The notes: generated from the letters alone by a model not told the origin. Positions 36,838 to 46,838 are shown, numbered from the stretch's first letter. The stretch is 64,000 nt of DNA from Adhaeribacter arboris (GCF_003023845.1 NZ_PYFT01000001.1:5952001-6016000); one strand, 5' to 3'. Made by a program: numbers and translations.

Positions 36838-37671
36838 ATGATGGAAGATTTTAATAAAGAGGAGTTGATTGAAAAGTACCTGCTGGGGCAGTTGCACGGA
36901 GAAGCCTTGGTAAATTTTAAACACCGGCTGGTAACGGATGAAGCTCTAAAAAAAGAGGTAGCTTTGGAGCAGGCGATTTTGCGGAATCTAAAAACAGTGG
37001 GTAAAAGGCAAACCTTGCTGCAATTCGAAAATTTTCATCAGGAACTAGAGCAAGAAACCTATACCTACCAAAAGGCAGCGCCGGAATTAAATATATTTCA
37101 GAAACTCGAAAAAATACTAACGGAAAAGTTAACGGGACTTACCGGCCGGCAATATGCTTTCATTGCCGCCAGTGTGGTTTTTATCATTGCCAGTACCTTA
37201 ACCATTAACACCATACTTACCAAACAAAGCTCTCCGGAGACTATTTACCAGGCTTATTACGAACCGTATCCGATAGAAACTTTTAGAGGAGAGGCTACGG
37301 GAACAGCCCTTAAAACCGAAGCGGTTGTTGCTTACAATAGAGGGGACTATTCCCAAAGTATCCGGTTGTTTGAGCAGTTTTTAGCGAAAGAAAAAGATGA
37401 AAAATCTTTATTTTATTTGGGAAATGCCTACTTAGCCGCGGAAAGACCGGAAGATGCTATTAAAACGTACCTGGCTTATTTGCAACAATACCACCAATTT
37501 GAAATGGATGCCAAATGGTACTTGAGCTTAAGTTATATGAAAGTTGGACAGTTTATAGAGGCGAGAAATCAACTACGGGAATTAACAGCCAATACTAACC
37601 CGGATAATATTTACCGGGAAAAAGCCGAAAAGATTCTAAGCAAACAAATGTTTAAAAAATTGCCGGAGTAA
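36838..37671 (+). CDS. Membrane TPR protein, probable anti-sigma factor
   Basis: From the ATG at 36838 the protein has 277 residues. The N-terminal about 80 residues are acidic and helical (KEELIEKYLLGQLHGEALVN), like the cytoplasmic zinc-free anti-sigma domains of Bacteroidota. A membrane segment follows (about 102-121, FIAASVVFIIASTLTI). The outer part has TPR units, for example AVVAYNRGDYSQSIRLFEQF and SLFYLGNAYLAAERPEDAI. It is directly downstream of the sigma gene. By topology the TPRs face the periplasm and could receive the signal. The anti-sigma role is inferred. Confidence 0.82.
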   Translation: MMEDFNKEELIEKYLLGQLHGEALVNFKHRLVTDEALKKEVALEQAILRNLKTVGKRQTLLQFENFHQELEQETYTYQKAAPELNIFQKLEKILTEKLTGLTGRQYAFIAASVVFIIASTLTINTILTKQSSPETIYQAYYEPYPIETFRGEATGTALKTEAVVAYNRGDYSQSIRLFEQFLAKEKDEKSLFYLGNAYLAAERPEDAIKTYLAYLQQYHQFEMDAKWYLSLSYMKVGQFIEARNQLRELTANTNPDNIYREKAEKILSKQMFKKLPE

Positions 37672-38212
37672 GGCAATTATACATGAATACGCGCAACCTT
37701 AAACAGCTACTGGCTAATTATTGGAAATTATATCAAGTCAAGTAATTAGAAGGTCTAAGTTTATAGTAATTGTCTGTATCCTTCCGTTTAGAACTTTTTA
37801 ATACCATATCCAATTAACTACCTTCCGGAAGAATGAAACGAACCTAGGAGATTTTGAAAACAAGATTGTTCAAAATGGACATAGAGAGTAGAACACGCGT
37901 AAATTTTCTTCAAGGTCTTTCCTCTCTGGTCATCCTGGAAGGATCTAACTAGTTTAACGTTAGGAACAGACCAATCCCTATTAAGCTCTTCCAGGGATAA
38001 AGGAGGTAATTAACTCTTTGGCAGGGCTCTGGTTCTTCTTTTCTGCCGGTTAGATTCTTCCAGAATGACAAGTAAAAGAAGAGTAGATGTAATTTGTTGC
38101 GCAGATACTAAATTTCTCCTTTTAGTTTAATTAACACCCAGTATAGCAGATTGCTCAAGCGACTTGGTATACCTATTTAGCTTAATAGCTTTCTCCGGAA
38201 GAACAGAATATT
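37672..38212. other. Convergent intergenic region, nothing recognised
   Basis: About 540 bp between the probable anti-sigma gene and the end of the TPR-CHAT gene. No gene, strong hairpin or repeat is evident. A few CTTCCAG/CTGGAAG words recur. Both flanking transcripts end here, so terminators are expected but not clear. Confidence 0.4.
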
Positions 38213-41137
38213 TTAACTTATTGCCTTTCTTCGTAAAGTGCTTAAAGGATGGGCTCTGTTTACTTTTCTTAAAAGTAGTTTCGGGCCAATGGCTCGCTTG
38301 TATAGCCACCAGAAAATGAAAGTCCCGATTAGAATGCCCGCTAAAATCCAGGCAAATTTCGCGTAGTTACTAGGATAAATAGGAGCCTCGTCCCCAATAA
38401 AGATAAAATTAGCCCAGTAAATTGGTGACTGTAGCCGCGAATTGGTTTGTTTTTTTAAATAATCCAGCTTGGCCAGGCGTAAGGCTTCGTCTTTAGGTTT
38501 TCCCGCTTTTAAATAAGCATGCAGCTGCGTGGTAATGTAAGCCGAAGCCTTATCTTCGGCTTTCCATAAGGTGGTTATAATGCTGGGGCAGCCGGCGTAG
38601 GTAAAAGCGCGGGCCAGGCTTATAATTCCTTCTCCTTGCTCTAATTTGCCGCTACCGGTTTCGCAGGCGCTTAACACGGCTAATTTTAACTTACTCAAAT
38701 CTAAATTATAAATCTCGGGTACAAAAAGCCGGTAATTGCGCAGAGAGTCACCCTGGTAAAAAGCAATATACGATTGCAACGGATTTTGATTGTTGGTTTT
38801 GGCGTGAGTTGCCAGATGCAGGATATCGTACTTATTAGCCAAGTCCAATAAACGTTCCTTCGTTGCTTCTGCTCCTACAAATACCTGGTTGCCTACTTTT
38901 CTGACTTCATCCGCTGATTCCGGTAAGGGAGTTAAAAGTTCGGTCCGTAAAACTACCGAACTAGAGTTATTTCTGGTACCAAAAGGAGCCATGGCCAACA
39001 CGGATATTTCGTGCGTATTGGTTGTGTATTCTGAACTAGTGGGTAAAAGCTTGCCCGAGTAAGCGTAGCTGATACTGTTATCCTGAATTAGGTAGCGGAT
39101 AGTTTTTGCATCAGAAATCAAGGCTTCGAAAGGCAGGTAACTTAGCTCTTTATCGGGTATAATCAATAGCCGGTGTTTGCTGGTGAATAAATCTGCTACC
39201 GGCGCTAGTAGCTGTTGGTATAATTGATGCGCTGCCAAGCTTTCCGAAGCATGAAAACCAGGTTCCGGCTGATAAAATGCTTTATACAATACTCGCCAAT
39301 TTTTCCGGAAAGCCGCAGTGGAGCCAAGTTGTTGGGCTCTGAAACCACGTTGGGTAATAACGAATGCGTATAAGTGGTTCTGGCCAACAAAGTATTCGAG
39401 AAAGGTTGTTTGGTTATCTAGTTTTTCCTGAATCTGGCTTACTTTTACGGGTTCCGAATCATATTTAAGTTGGTAATACTGCTGATTCTTTTCGAAATCT
39501 TTTACCACTTTTGCCAATTCCATTTCATTTTCCCGAATGCGGTCCAGGTACATTTCTTTGCGGGCCGTGCTGACCGTATCTTCTGCCAATTTTACCTGAA
39601 GGGCGGCATTATTACGTTTTAAGCCGGCTTCTTTTTGCAGCAGCTTCTGGCTGATACCCGGAATTTTTTTAATCTTCAAATCCCGTAAATTTTCGGCCAG
39701 TAAAGCGGCTTTACTTTGTTCGGCTAAGACAAAAGCAGTTTGCAGGTAGCGGGCTTGCTGGGTTTGCTTAAAAAGTTGAAAAGCGGTGGCGATGGCTTCT
39801 TCGTAGGTAGGAGCAACCGAACGATTAAAAAATAATTTAGCTTCATCCGAATCATACCCTTTCCGAATGCGGTCGGCCAATTGAAAAGCCAAATCGTACG
39901 TTTGAAGGGAGGCTTCTAAATTACGTATTTTTTGCGTTTTACTATAATACTTCCGAAGGGAACCTGCTTTGTTTTTTAACACTTCAAAAAGTAGCGGGAA
40001 GGAAACGGTACGGGTAAAGTCCGAGGGATTGGAATATATATCTGAATTGTTAAAAGTAAAATGCAGGGTTTGCAAAGCGGATTGGTAATATTGTAAGGCA
40101 AGGGGATAATTCTTTAATAACTCGTAAACCTGCCCTTTCCCGACCAAAGCAACGGTCAGACCATCGTTTTTATCGCCGTAGTTCGCCAGGCTCATTTGTT
40201 GAGCTTTATTAAAATAGGCTAGAGCTTTAGCGGAATTTTGGGATTTATAGTAAACATTTCCCCAGTTATTATATAAATCAATTTGCTCGCCGATAGCATC
40301 CAGGCTGGCATCCTTCGTAGCCTGGGTAATTTTAATTTTTGCCAGGTACGTTTTAGCGCTATCCAGTTGATTTGATTGTAAATACGTAAGGGCAATATTC
40401 TGGTATAATAAATTAGGCAGAATGCTATACCGGATTAAACCCTTTATTTTTTGAAGCGCGGGTTGATAAAGTCCGAGCTTGCGGTAAGCCGTAGCAATAT
40501 TATTACTGTACATCACGTACCGATAAGCCTCGTATTCATTTAGTTCGTGAAACGACTTGCCATCCGGATTTAAATTTTTTAGTACTTTTTCGTAATAATT
40601 GGTGCTCTGGGCATAATTACCCAATAAATAATACAAGTTACCCATGCCATTGTAAAAGCGCAAAGCCTGGGGAGGTTTAGGGTATTTCGCTAATAAATTT
40701 TCGGCATTTTTGTAATAAGTATACGCCGAATCATAATAATTCAAATGAATAAAATTTTCGGCAATTAAGGTATAAGGATAAAAGTTGCTGGAGTCTTTCT
40801 GAGGAGAAATTTTCTGTTGGCAGGCAATAGATTCTTTATAATTTTTAATGGCCTGTTTAAAGTTGCTCCTGGTTTGTTGGATTATCCCAAGGCCAATACA
40901 AGCATCTACCAAATTGGTATCTGCGGGCTTACCTACGTAAATAGATTTTACCTGCTGATATTTTTGAAAAGCTAAATCATAGTTGCCTTGAATAAATAAT
41001 AAAGTCGAAGCTTCCTGGCACAACTGTTCCGCTTGGGGCTGATCCGTACTCTTTTGGGCAAAACTACTTCCGGCAAACAGGAAAAGTGCGGAAAATAAAA
41101 CCACTCCCATTGTTTTTACTACCCGTAATTGGTTCAT
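38213..41137 (-). CDS. TPR-CHAT cysteine protease, exported and membrane anchored
   Basis: The 974-residue protein has a signal peptide (residues about 8-27, ending SFAQ), TPR units over about 30-480 (for example FYNGMGNLYYLLGNYAQSTN), a helical linker, and a CHAT domain at about 620-925. The catalytic dyad is present: His778 in HLATHA and Cys825 in SACETGSGKL, followed by the conserved AFTYAGCPSIITTLWKAED. A membrane segment (about 928-948) and a basic tail close the protein. CHAT domains are caspase-like proteases. Export with a C-terminal anchor places the protease in the periplasm. It converges on the sigma/anti-sigma pair, suggesting a regulatory link. Confidence 0.9.
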   Translation of the reverse strand: MNQLRVVKTMGVVLFSALFLFAGSSFAQKSTDQPQAEQLCQEASTLLFIQGNYDLAFQKYQQVKSIYVGKPADTNLVDACIGLGIIQQTRSNFKQAIKNYKESIACQQKISPQKDSSNFYPYTLIAENFIHLNYYDSAYTYYKNAENLLAKYPKPPQALRFYNGMGNLYYLLGNYAQSTNYYEKVLKNLNPDGKSFHELNEYEAYRYVMYSNNIATAYRKLGLYQPALQKIKGLIRYSILPNLLYQNIALTYLQSNQLDSAKTYLAKIKITQATKDASLDAIGEQIDLYNNWGNVYYKSQNSAKALAYFNKAQQMSLANYGDKNDGLTVALVGKGQVYELLKNYPLALQYYQSALQTLHFTFNNSDIYSNPSDFTRTVSFPLLFEVLKNKAGSLRKYYSKTQKIRNLEASLQTYDLAFQLADRIRKGYDSDEAKLFFNRSVAPTYEEAIATAFQLFKQTQQARYLQTAFVLAEQSKAALLAENLRDLKIKKIPGISQKLLQKEAGLKRNNAALQVKLAEDTVSTARKEMYLDRIRENEMELAKVVKDFEKNQQYYQLKYDSEPVKVSQIQEKLDNQTTFLEYFVGQNHLYAFVITQRGFRAQQLGSTAAFRKNWRVLYKAFYQPEPGFHASESLAAHQLYQQLLAPVADLFTSKHRLLIIPDKELSYLPFEALISDAKTIRYLIQDNSISYAYSGKLLPTSSEYTTNTHEISVLAMAPFGTRNNSSSVVLRTELLTPLPESADEVRKVGNQVFVGAEATKERLLDLANKYDILHLATHAKTNNQNPLQSYIAFYQGDSLRNYRLFVPEIYNLDLSKLKLAVLSACETGSGKLEQGEGIISLARAFTYAGCPSIITTLWKAEDKASAYITTQLHAYLKAGKPKDEALRLAKLDYLKKQTNSRLQSPIYWANFIFIGDEAPIYPSNYAKFAWILAGILIGTFIFWWLYKRAIGPKLLLRKVNRAHPLSTLRRKAIS

Positions 41138-41339
41138 ACTATTTTTTAGGTAGAATTTTTATAAAAGTATTTCGTACGGAAAGAATTTTCTAAACGAATT
41201 GTTCTGACACAATTAGCAGCACCGTTGCGCAATGAAGCCGGTACTGAAACGGGGAAGTACGTTCTGAAAATGAAGAAACTACACGCGGCCGCAACAAAGG
41301 AATGATTTAAAAATGCTGCTCTTGCCCGAAAGTATTTTG

Positions 41340-41358
41340 GGGAAGAATGATTCTTCCC
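41340..41358 (-). repeat. Short perfect inverted repeat after the Ig-like gene
   Basis: GGGAAGAAT (41340-41348) and ATTCTTCCC (41350-41358) flank a single G, 2 bp beyond the stop codon of the gene at 41361. The one-base spacer and lack of a T tract make it a poor terminator; it may mark an mRNA 3' end or a protein site. Confidence 0.45.
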
Positions 41359-41360
41359 GA

Positions 41361-42356
41361 TTACCTTCTGATGCAGATTTCCGGCGGAATTAACGGGTGA
41401 TTCGAGTCCTTGGCACGAGCCATTAAAAAGAAAAAGGAAGAAAAAGTAGCCAATAAAGCAATTAAAACTTCCCAGGAAGTGTCAGGTAAAGAAGTTAGAC
41501 CTAAACTTAATAATAAAGGTAAACCTTGCTGGTAAATAGAATTGTTTTGTTGCCGGATACGTACCTTCAGTTCTTCGGGTATATCGGCTTCGGTATCATA
41601 AAAATGAATCCTGATTTTTGATTTATTAAGCACTTCTTTTCCCGGGCCGCTGAATAACCGGTAAAAAATAGTAAAATCTTTGCTTACTCCATTTTCCGGG
41701 AATCTATCGTTGGGATTATTGGGGTCTTGCCGGAACCCTAAGGCCCCCGACTCAATGGTTTTTCTTAAGTCAATGGTACCCGTTTTAGGATCCAATAGTA
41801 ATCCGAGTAAATCGGCGGTGGGCTTTTGGTTCGGTTCCGGATAAATTCCAAATTCACCGGCAGGCGCTGGCCTGGCCGGAACTTTATCCGAACGAACTTC
41901 TTCTTCCGGACTGGTACTACCGAAGTAAAAGGGCGAAATAATCAGCGCTTCCGGGGGAGATTCCGTTAAGGAGAAAATTCCGCCTTCGTACCCAATGCCA
42001 CTAATTACCACGTGGGTGCGCGCCACACAATCGCGGCCGCACGGCGAAAATTCCACGGTATACCGCACGCCGGCGTCGCTATCGTTAACATCAATTTCGC
42101 CGGTACGCGGGTCAATGTTTAATCCTCCCGGGTAAGCATTAAAAAATCCAGGACCATCAGAGCTGATTTTGGGTAAAACCCGGTTTGGTTCTTCCGGTTT
42201 TTTATAGAAAACCGGCTCTTTGTAGGCATTGAGGTATTTACTTCTGTAAGCAATTTTATATTGTATGCGGTATTCGGGGCAGGAGGGACTTTCTTCCCAT
42301 AAACGATCACTATCCCGGCCGTAGCGGGTTTTACTGGCACTTTCTACCTTATCCAT
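41361..42356 (-). CDS. Membrane protein with two Ig/cadherin-like motifs
   Basis: The 331-residue protein has no N-terminal signal. It carries two related stretches: GGLNIDPRTGEIDVNDSDAG with VRYTVEF (about residues 77-105), and LLLDPKTGTIDLRKTIES with KDFTIFYRL (about 185-235). This pattern (DP.TG.ID then a beta strand) is that of putative Ig or cadherin-like domains. A membrane segment lies at about 294-314 (WEVLIALLATFSSFFFLMA). It is upstream of and in the same direction as the TPR-CHAT gene, with a 223-bp gap. Without a signal the Ig-like part may be cytoplasmic. The function is unknown. Confidence 0.65.
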   Translation of the reverse strand: MDKVESASKTRYGRDSDRLWEESPSCPEYRIQYKIAYRSKYLNAYKEPVFYKKPEEPNRVLPKISSDGPGFFNAYPGGLNIDPRTGEIDVNDSDAGVRYTVEFSPCGRDCVARTHVVISGIGYEGGIFSLTESPPEALIISPFYFGSTSPEEEVRSDKVPARPAPAGEFGIYPEPNQKPTADLLGLLLDPKTGTIDLRKTIESGALGFRQDPNNPNDRFPENGVSKDFTIFYRLFSGPGKEVLNKSKIRIHFYDTEADIPEELKVRIRQQNNSIYQQGLPLLLSLGLTSLPDTSWEVLIALLATFSSFFFLMARAKDSNHPLIPPEICIRR

Positions 42357-42904
42357 AGTTTTGGTTCTAAGTTTTGCGAGTAAGCTTCAGATTAGTAATA
42401 AATTCTGGGATACTGTTTCATTAGGTTAACTACTGTTTGAGCCAAGGCACCTGATTCGAATAAAGGTAGATTATTTAGCAACTTAAATCAATACTTATTT
42501 TTCAGTATTTTATGGAGTAGAGAATAGGGGACAATTTTTATGCTTTAATTTTTTAATTCCTTGTTATCTAATTATTTATCGGCAGTTAAATAGTGGTTTG
42601 GCCGGCTGGGGTAAGTAGCAGATTATAGTTAAAAATAGTATTCCGATCGAAGTAGATGTAGCTTGTCCTCACCTAACTTTACAAACTTGTTTTCTTCCCG
42701 ACGGCTAAGCTTTTAGCATACAATTTCTTCTCTTAGTTGTCTTAAATTAAGGCCAAACTTCGGTCTGAAGTTTACCGGTATATTTTTCCGAAAATTTCTC
42801 TTCCCTTTCCTGTTGACCTTTCTTTGCTGCGGTAATCAACTCTTGAATGCTACCGGCCGGCCAGTATTTCTAAAATCATTTTTAAACCATTTAAGATTTA
42901 TGTC
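42357..42904. other. Divergent promoter region
   Basis: About 550 bp between the divergent Ig-like and M4 protease genes. No ORF is supported. It must contain both promoters, but no TTTG-N19-TAnnTTTG pair is clear on either strand. Confidence 0.4.
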
Positions 42905-45900
42905 ATGAAAATGTACAAACTTATTCCCTGCCCGGGGCATGAAAGCAGCAGAAAATGGTGGCACTTCCTTTTTAAGAGCTATCCGCATCCGTTAGCTTGG
43001 GTTTATGCCAGCAAAACTAAATTTTTTGTGTTACTGGTTCTTAGTGTAGTAGCACTAATTAGTCCCGCTATGGCTCAGATAGGTGATATTAATCAATCTG
43101 CCTTAGCCCCTCTCCTGCAACCTTCCAGCCGATATACTTTTTTAAAATTCAGACAAGGGGTACAACTAGCCCCCCAAGAATTGTTTAAATCTTACGCAAC
43201 GGTATTTGGCCTCACAGAAAACGATGTAATGACTTTGCAAAAATCGGATAGCGATAAGTTAGGTTTTACTCATTACCGGTTTCAACAAGTTTACAAGCAA
43301 ATACCCGTGGAAGGAGGAGAGTTTATTGTCCACCAAAAAGGAGGCGAACTAACTACCGCCAATGGCCGGATAGTGCCTAAGTTAAACGCCGAAACAGGAA
43401 ATTATATCCCCGCTGATGCCGCTTTAAATTATGCGTTGCGGTATATAAATGCCAAACGCTACAAATGGCAACTCGATCGAAGATTATATCCGAAGCCTAT
43501 CTTAGTGTTTACGCCCGTAAATGTAGAAAATGGTAAAAACTTTAACCTGGCGGCTACTAATTACCGGTTAGCTTATAAAATGGATATTTACGCGGCCGTT
43601 CCAATTAGTCATAATCGGGTATATGTAGACGCCTATTCTGGGGAGATTATTAGAAGTATGAGCCTTATTCAGAATTGCACCAATGCCACCGCGGCTACTT
43701 TATACAATGGCAATCAAACTATTCAAACCGAACTAACCGCCATGGGTAATTACCGCCTGTTCGATAATTGCCGGAGCGATGGCGCCTGCGGCGATGTGGG
43801 TGGCACCATACGGACCCGTTCTGTGCTTTCAGGAGATTTAACCAATGGCACTACTAATTGGACGGGGGTAGGAGCCAGTGCGCACTGGGCCATTGAAAAA
43901 ACGTACGATTACTATAATTGTACTTTCGGGCGGCAAAGCTACGATGGCGCCAATGCGGTAATTAACGCCTTTATCAATGACAATGCCTTTGGTCGGGATA
44001 ATGCCTTTTGGGATCCGGGTACAAATGACATGCATTTCGGAGATGGAGGGGGTGGTGCTACTACCGGCGCGATTGTGTCCTTAGATGTGGTGGGGCACGA
44101 ACTAACCCACGGCTTTACTCAATATACGGCTGGTCTGGTTTATTCTAATGAATCGGGTGCCTTAAACGAATCGTATAGCGATATTTTTGGTACGGCGGTA
44201 GAATACTACGGCCAAGGCGGTACCGGCGATTATGATATTGCGGAAGATATGTGGATTCCGGGCGGAAAATTGCGCTCTATGTCTAACCCGAATGACAAAA
44301 ACCAACCCGATACTTACTTAGGAACTAACTGGTATACCGGCGTTTTAGACAATGGCGGCGTACATACCAACTCCGGGGTCCAGAATTTCTGGTTTTATCT
44401 GTTAAGCGAAGGCGGAACCGGTACCAACGATATTGGCGATTCCTATAACGTAACCGGAATCGGCCGGGACAATGCACTCGCTATTTCTTATCAGGCCTTA
44501 ACTTATTACATGAACAGTATGGATCAGTATATCGATTCGCGTTATGCTACTATCCAGGCCGCCGAAGACTTATTTGGTGCTTGTTCCCCCGAATCGTATC
44601 AGGTGGCAAATGCCTGGTACGCAGTAGGTGTGGGCGGACCTGTAGGCGATTTGTGGTCGAAAGACCGGCCGGACGATACCGGCGATGAACCCAACAATAT
44701 ATCTTCGTTTATGTGGGGCAGCGAGGATATTTGGGTTAGAAGACAAAATGATGGCCTGACAAACCAAGTACACCAAAATCCCGAATACCGGGATCCAGCT
44801 TTGGGCGTTCCTAATTATGTATACGTTCGGGTTAGAAACCGGAGTTGTACCAGTCCCGGCAGCGGTAACGTAAATCTGTATTGGGCGAAAGCTTCTACCG
44901 GGCTCAGTTGGCCCTCTCCCTGGACAGGAGCCGTAATCGGTGGTTTGCAGATGGGCAATCCTATTGCTACTCTTCCTACCGGTTCCATTGCGGCCAGCGG
45001 GGAAACTATCCTGGAATTTGCCTGGTACCCGCCTAACCCAGCCGATTACAGTGGTGCTTTCGGCCTCGATTTTTCGCACTTCTGCTTATTATCGCGCATC
45101 GAAACTTCTGCTACCGCGCCTTACGGCATGACTTTCCCCGAAAATGCGGATTTGAACCTGAATGTTAAGAAAAACAACAACATTGCCTGGAAAAACATTA
45201 CGGTGGTGGATGAGGCAGCCGGCGGTGGTTTAACCGCCGCGGTAGCCATTGGCAATTACCTGGAGCAAGAGCGTTTACGGACCAAATTAGTGTTCAGCAT
45301 TCCCAAAGAAGAAAAATCGCCTTTTACCGACATTGGCGTAGTACGGGTTGCTTTGGGCGATAAATTATATAAAAAATGGTTAGAAGGCGATAGAGTAGGC
45401 GAAGGGATAAAGGTGAACAACCGAGGCGAAATTTACCTTTCTCAACCTACCGCTTGGATTGGCAATATAATACTTAGTCCGCAGGAGGTGTATGGCATTA
45501 AATTGTTGTTTGATGTAAAAGAAAAACCATTGCAAGACAGCATCTTCCGTTTTGATGTAACACAGTACCGGACCGAGGGGCAAAGGGATTCTTTAGTAGG
45601 AGGAGAGCGGTTTGAAATTAATACGAATGCTCTTTTACGACGGGGAAAATATCAAAAGCAAGTTAGCCGCCAACAGGCAAGTAGCCAGAAAGCTCCTGAA
45701 CCAGTGGTAAATTTACCTCTGAAAAATGAAATTTCAACAAAAGCTTTCCCTAATCCAACCAGCGCTTCGGCTACTATCCAGTTTTATCTGCCTAAAGCCG
45801 GGAATGTAGAACTGAGTATTTATAATGCCATTGGTAATAAAGTGACCACGTTGGTGAATGGGCAACAAGACGCAGGCTATCATGAAGTTTTGTTTCAAAC

Positions 45901-45985
45901 CGATAAGTTACCCAAAGGAATTTACTTCTACCGGCTCCATGCTTTAGGTACTAACCTGGTTAAAAGAATACTGCTAACTAAGTAA
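42905..45985 (+). CDS. M4 (thermolysin-like) metalloprotease with T9SS sorting domain
   Basis: The 1026-residue secreted protease has a long N-region and signal segment (hydrophobic at about 38-57, ending AMAQ), an FTP-type propeptide (about 70-250), and the M4 catalytic domain. The zinc motif HELTH is at 398-402 and the third ligand Glu422 lies in LNESYSD, 24 residues from the first His as in thermolysin. A beta-sandwich region follows, and a type IX sorting domain ends the protein (AFPNPTSASATIQFYL through PKGIYFYRLHA to KRILLTK). It should be secreted and degrade extracellular protein. Confidence 0.95.
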   Translation: MKMYKLIPCPGHESSRKWWHFLFKSYPHPLAWVYASKTKFFVLLVLSVVALISPAMAQIGDINQSALAPLLQPSSRYTFLKFRQGVQLAPQELFKSYATVFGLTENDVMTLQKSDSDKLGFTHYRFQQVYKQIPVEGGEFIVHQKGGELTTANGRIVPKLNAETGNYIPADAALNYALRYINAKRYKWQLDRRLYPKPILVFTPVNVENGKNFNLAATNYRLAYKMDIYAAVPISHNRVYVDAYSGEIIRSMSLIQNCTNATAATLYNGNQTIQTELTAMGNYRLFDNCRSDGACGDVGGTIRTRSVLSGDLTNGTTNWTGVGASAHWAIEKTYDYYNCTFGRQSYDGANAVINAFINDNAFGRDNAFWDPGTNDMHFGDGGGGATTGAIVSLDVVGHELTHGFTQYTAGLVYSNESGALNESYSDIFGTAVEYYGQGGTGDYDIAEDMWIPGGKLRSMSNPNDKNQPDTYLGTNWYTGVLDNGGVHTNSGVQNFWFYLLSEGGTGTNDIGDSYNVTGIGRDNALAISYQALTYYMNSMDQYIDSRYATIQAAEDLFGACSPESYQVANAWYAVGVGGPVGDLWSKDRPDDTGDEPNNISSFMWGSEDIWVRRQNDGLTNQVHQNPEYRDPALGVPNYVYVRVRNRSCTSPGSGNVNLYWAKASTGLSWPSPWTGAVIGGLQMGNPIATLPTGSIAASGETILEFAWYPPNPADYSGAFGLDFSHFCLLSRIETSATAPYGMTFPENADLNLNVKKNNNIAWKNITVVDEAAGGGLTAAVAIGNYLEQERLRTKLVFSIPKEEKSPFTDIGVVRVALGDKLYKKWLEGDRVGEGIKVNNRGEIYLSQPTAWIGNIILSPQEVYGIKLLFDVKEKPLQDSIFRFDVTQYRTEGQRDSLVGGERFEINTNALLRRGKYQKQVSRQQASSQKAPEPVVNLPLKNEISTKAFPNPTSASATIQFYLPKAGNVELSIYNAIGNKVTTLVNGQQDAGYHEVLFQTDKLPKGIYFYRLHALGTNLVKRILLTK

Positions 45986-45992
45986 ATAGTAG

Positions 45993-46055
45993 CGGACGTA
46001 AACATAAAAACCGCGGGTACTTATAAAGCACCCGCGGTTTTTATATTTACGTCCG
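45993..46055. terminator. Strong hairpin after the M4 protease gene
   Basis: A long interrupted inverted repeat: CGGACGTAAA pairs with TTTACGTCCG at the outer ends, and AAAAACCGCGGGT pairs with ACCCGCGGTTTTT in the middle. The inner stem followed by TTTTTATATTT works as a terminator for the protease, and the AAAAA on the other side serves the opposite strand. Confidence 0.85.
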
Positions 46056-46130
46056 AAAAAATCTTAAACTCTCTAATGTATTGCTCCTTCTACTAACATC
46101 GGCAAATTAGGAGTATCTAAAGCTAAATTA

Positions 46131-46838
46131 TCACTTGCAAAAACGTTTCCGGTAGTCGCCGGCTTTGTCTACGCCCAGTTCTTCGGCTTTGGCCCAATCC
46201 CGGCAAGCATCTTGGTCTTGCTTTAAAGTTTTATTTATCAGGGCCCGGTTAAAATAAGCTTCGGGTAAATCCCTGTCGTAGTTTAAAGCTTTATTGTAAT
46301 CTTCGAGGGCTTCGCGGTAGGCTTTTACCCGGAACTTGGCATTGGCCCGGTTTTGATAGGCTACGGCATAGTCCGGTTTAAAAAGAATAGCTTTGGTATA
46401 ATCGTTTACGGCTCCCGCATGGTCTTTTAATTTGGCTTTGCAAATTCCTCGGTTGTTATAAGCGTTCGCATACTCATTATCTAGAGTAATAGCTTGGGTA
46501 TAACTTGCAACAGCTTCTTTTAAATTATTTTGTTGCATGAGCGCGTCCCCCAAAAATTTATAGGTTTCGGCATCGTATTTATTTAAAATGGTCGCCTGAT
46601 TTAAATCGGATAAAGCATTCTCAAAATCTTTTAGTTCGTAGCGCGCTATTCCACGACGTTTATACGGTTCAGCATTGTTAGATTTTAAATTAATGGCTTT
46701 ACTCCACTCCTCTATTGCTCCCTGGTAATCCTTAGCCTGAAATTTTGTGGTAGCTTGGCGGGAATAATATTTATAATTACGGTGCGTACAGGCAGTAAAC
46801 AGAACAGTAACCAGAAAAAAAGTTAAAAAGTATTTCAT
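46131..46838 (-). CDS. TPR lipoprotein
   Basis: From the ATG at 46838 the protein has 235 residues with a lipoprotein signal (LTFFLVTVLFTAC, Cys17) and six TPR units over about residues 25-225, for example EPYKRRGIARYELKDFENAL and NAYNNRGICKAKLKDHAGAV. It is probably anchored in the envelope as a protein-binding scaffold. The frame is open to 46874, but the added 12 residues spoil the lipoprotein signal. A TATTTTTG box on the minus strand (46863-46856) just upstream could be its -7 element. Confidence 0.85.
   Translation of the reverse strand: MKYFLTFFLVTVLFTACTHRNYKYYSRQATTKFQAKDYQGAIEEWSKAINLKSNNAEPYKRRGIARYELKDFENALSDLNQATILNKYDAETYKFLGDALMQQNNLKEAVASYTQAITLDNEYANAYNNRGICKAKLKDHAGAVNDYTKAILFKPDYAVAYQNRANAKFRVKAYREALEDYNKALNYDRDLPEAYFNRALINKTLKQDQDACRDWAKAEELGVDKAGDYRKRFCK

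Noticed and set aside
44570-45079. 169-codon minus-strand ORF inside the M4 protease gene
   Set aside because: Antisense to well-supported coding sequence, with no recognisable motif or start context.
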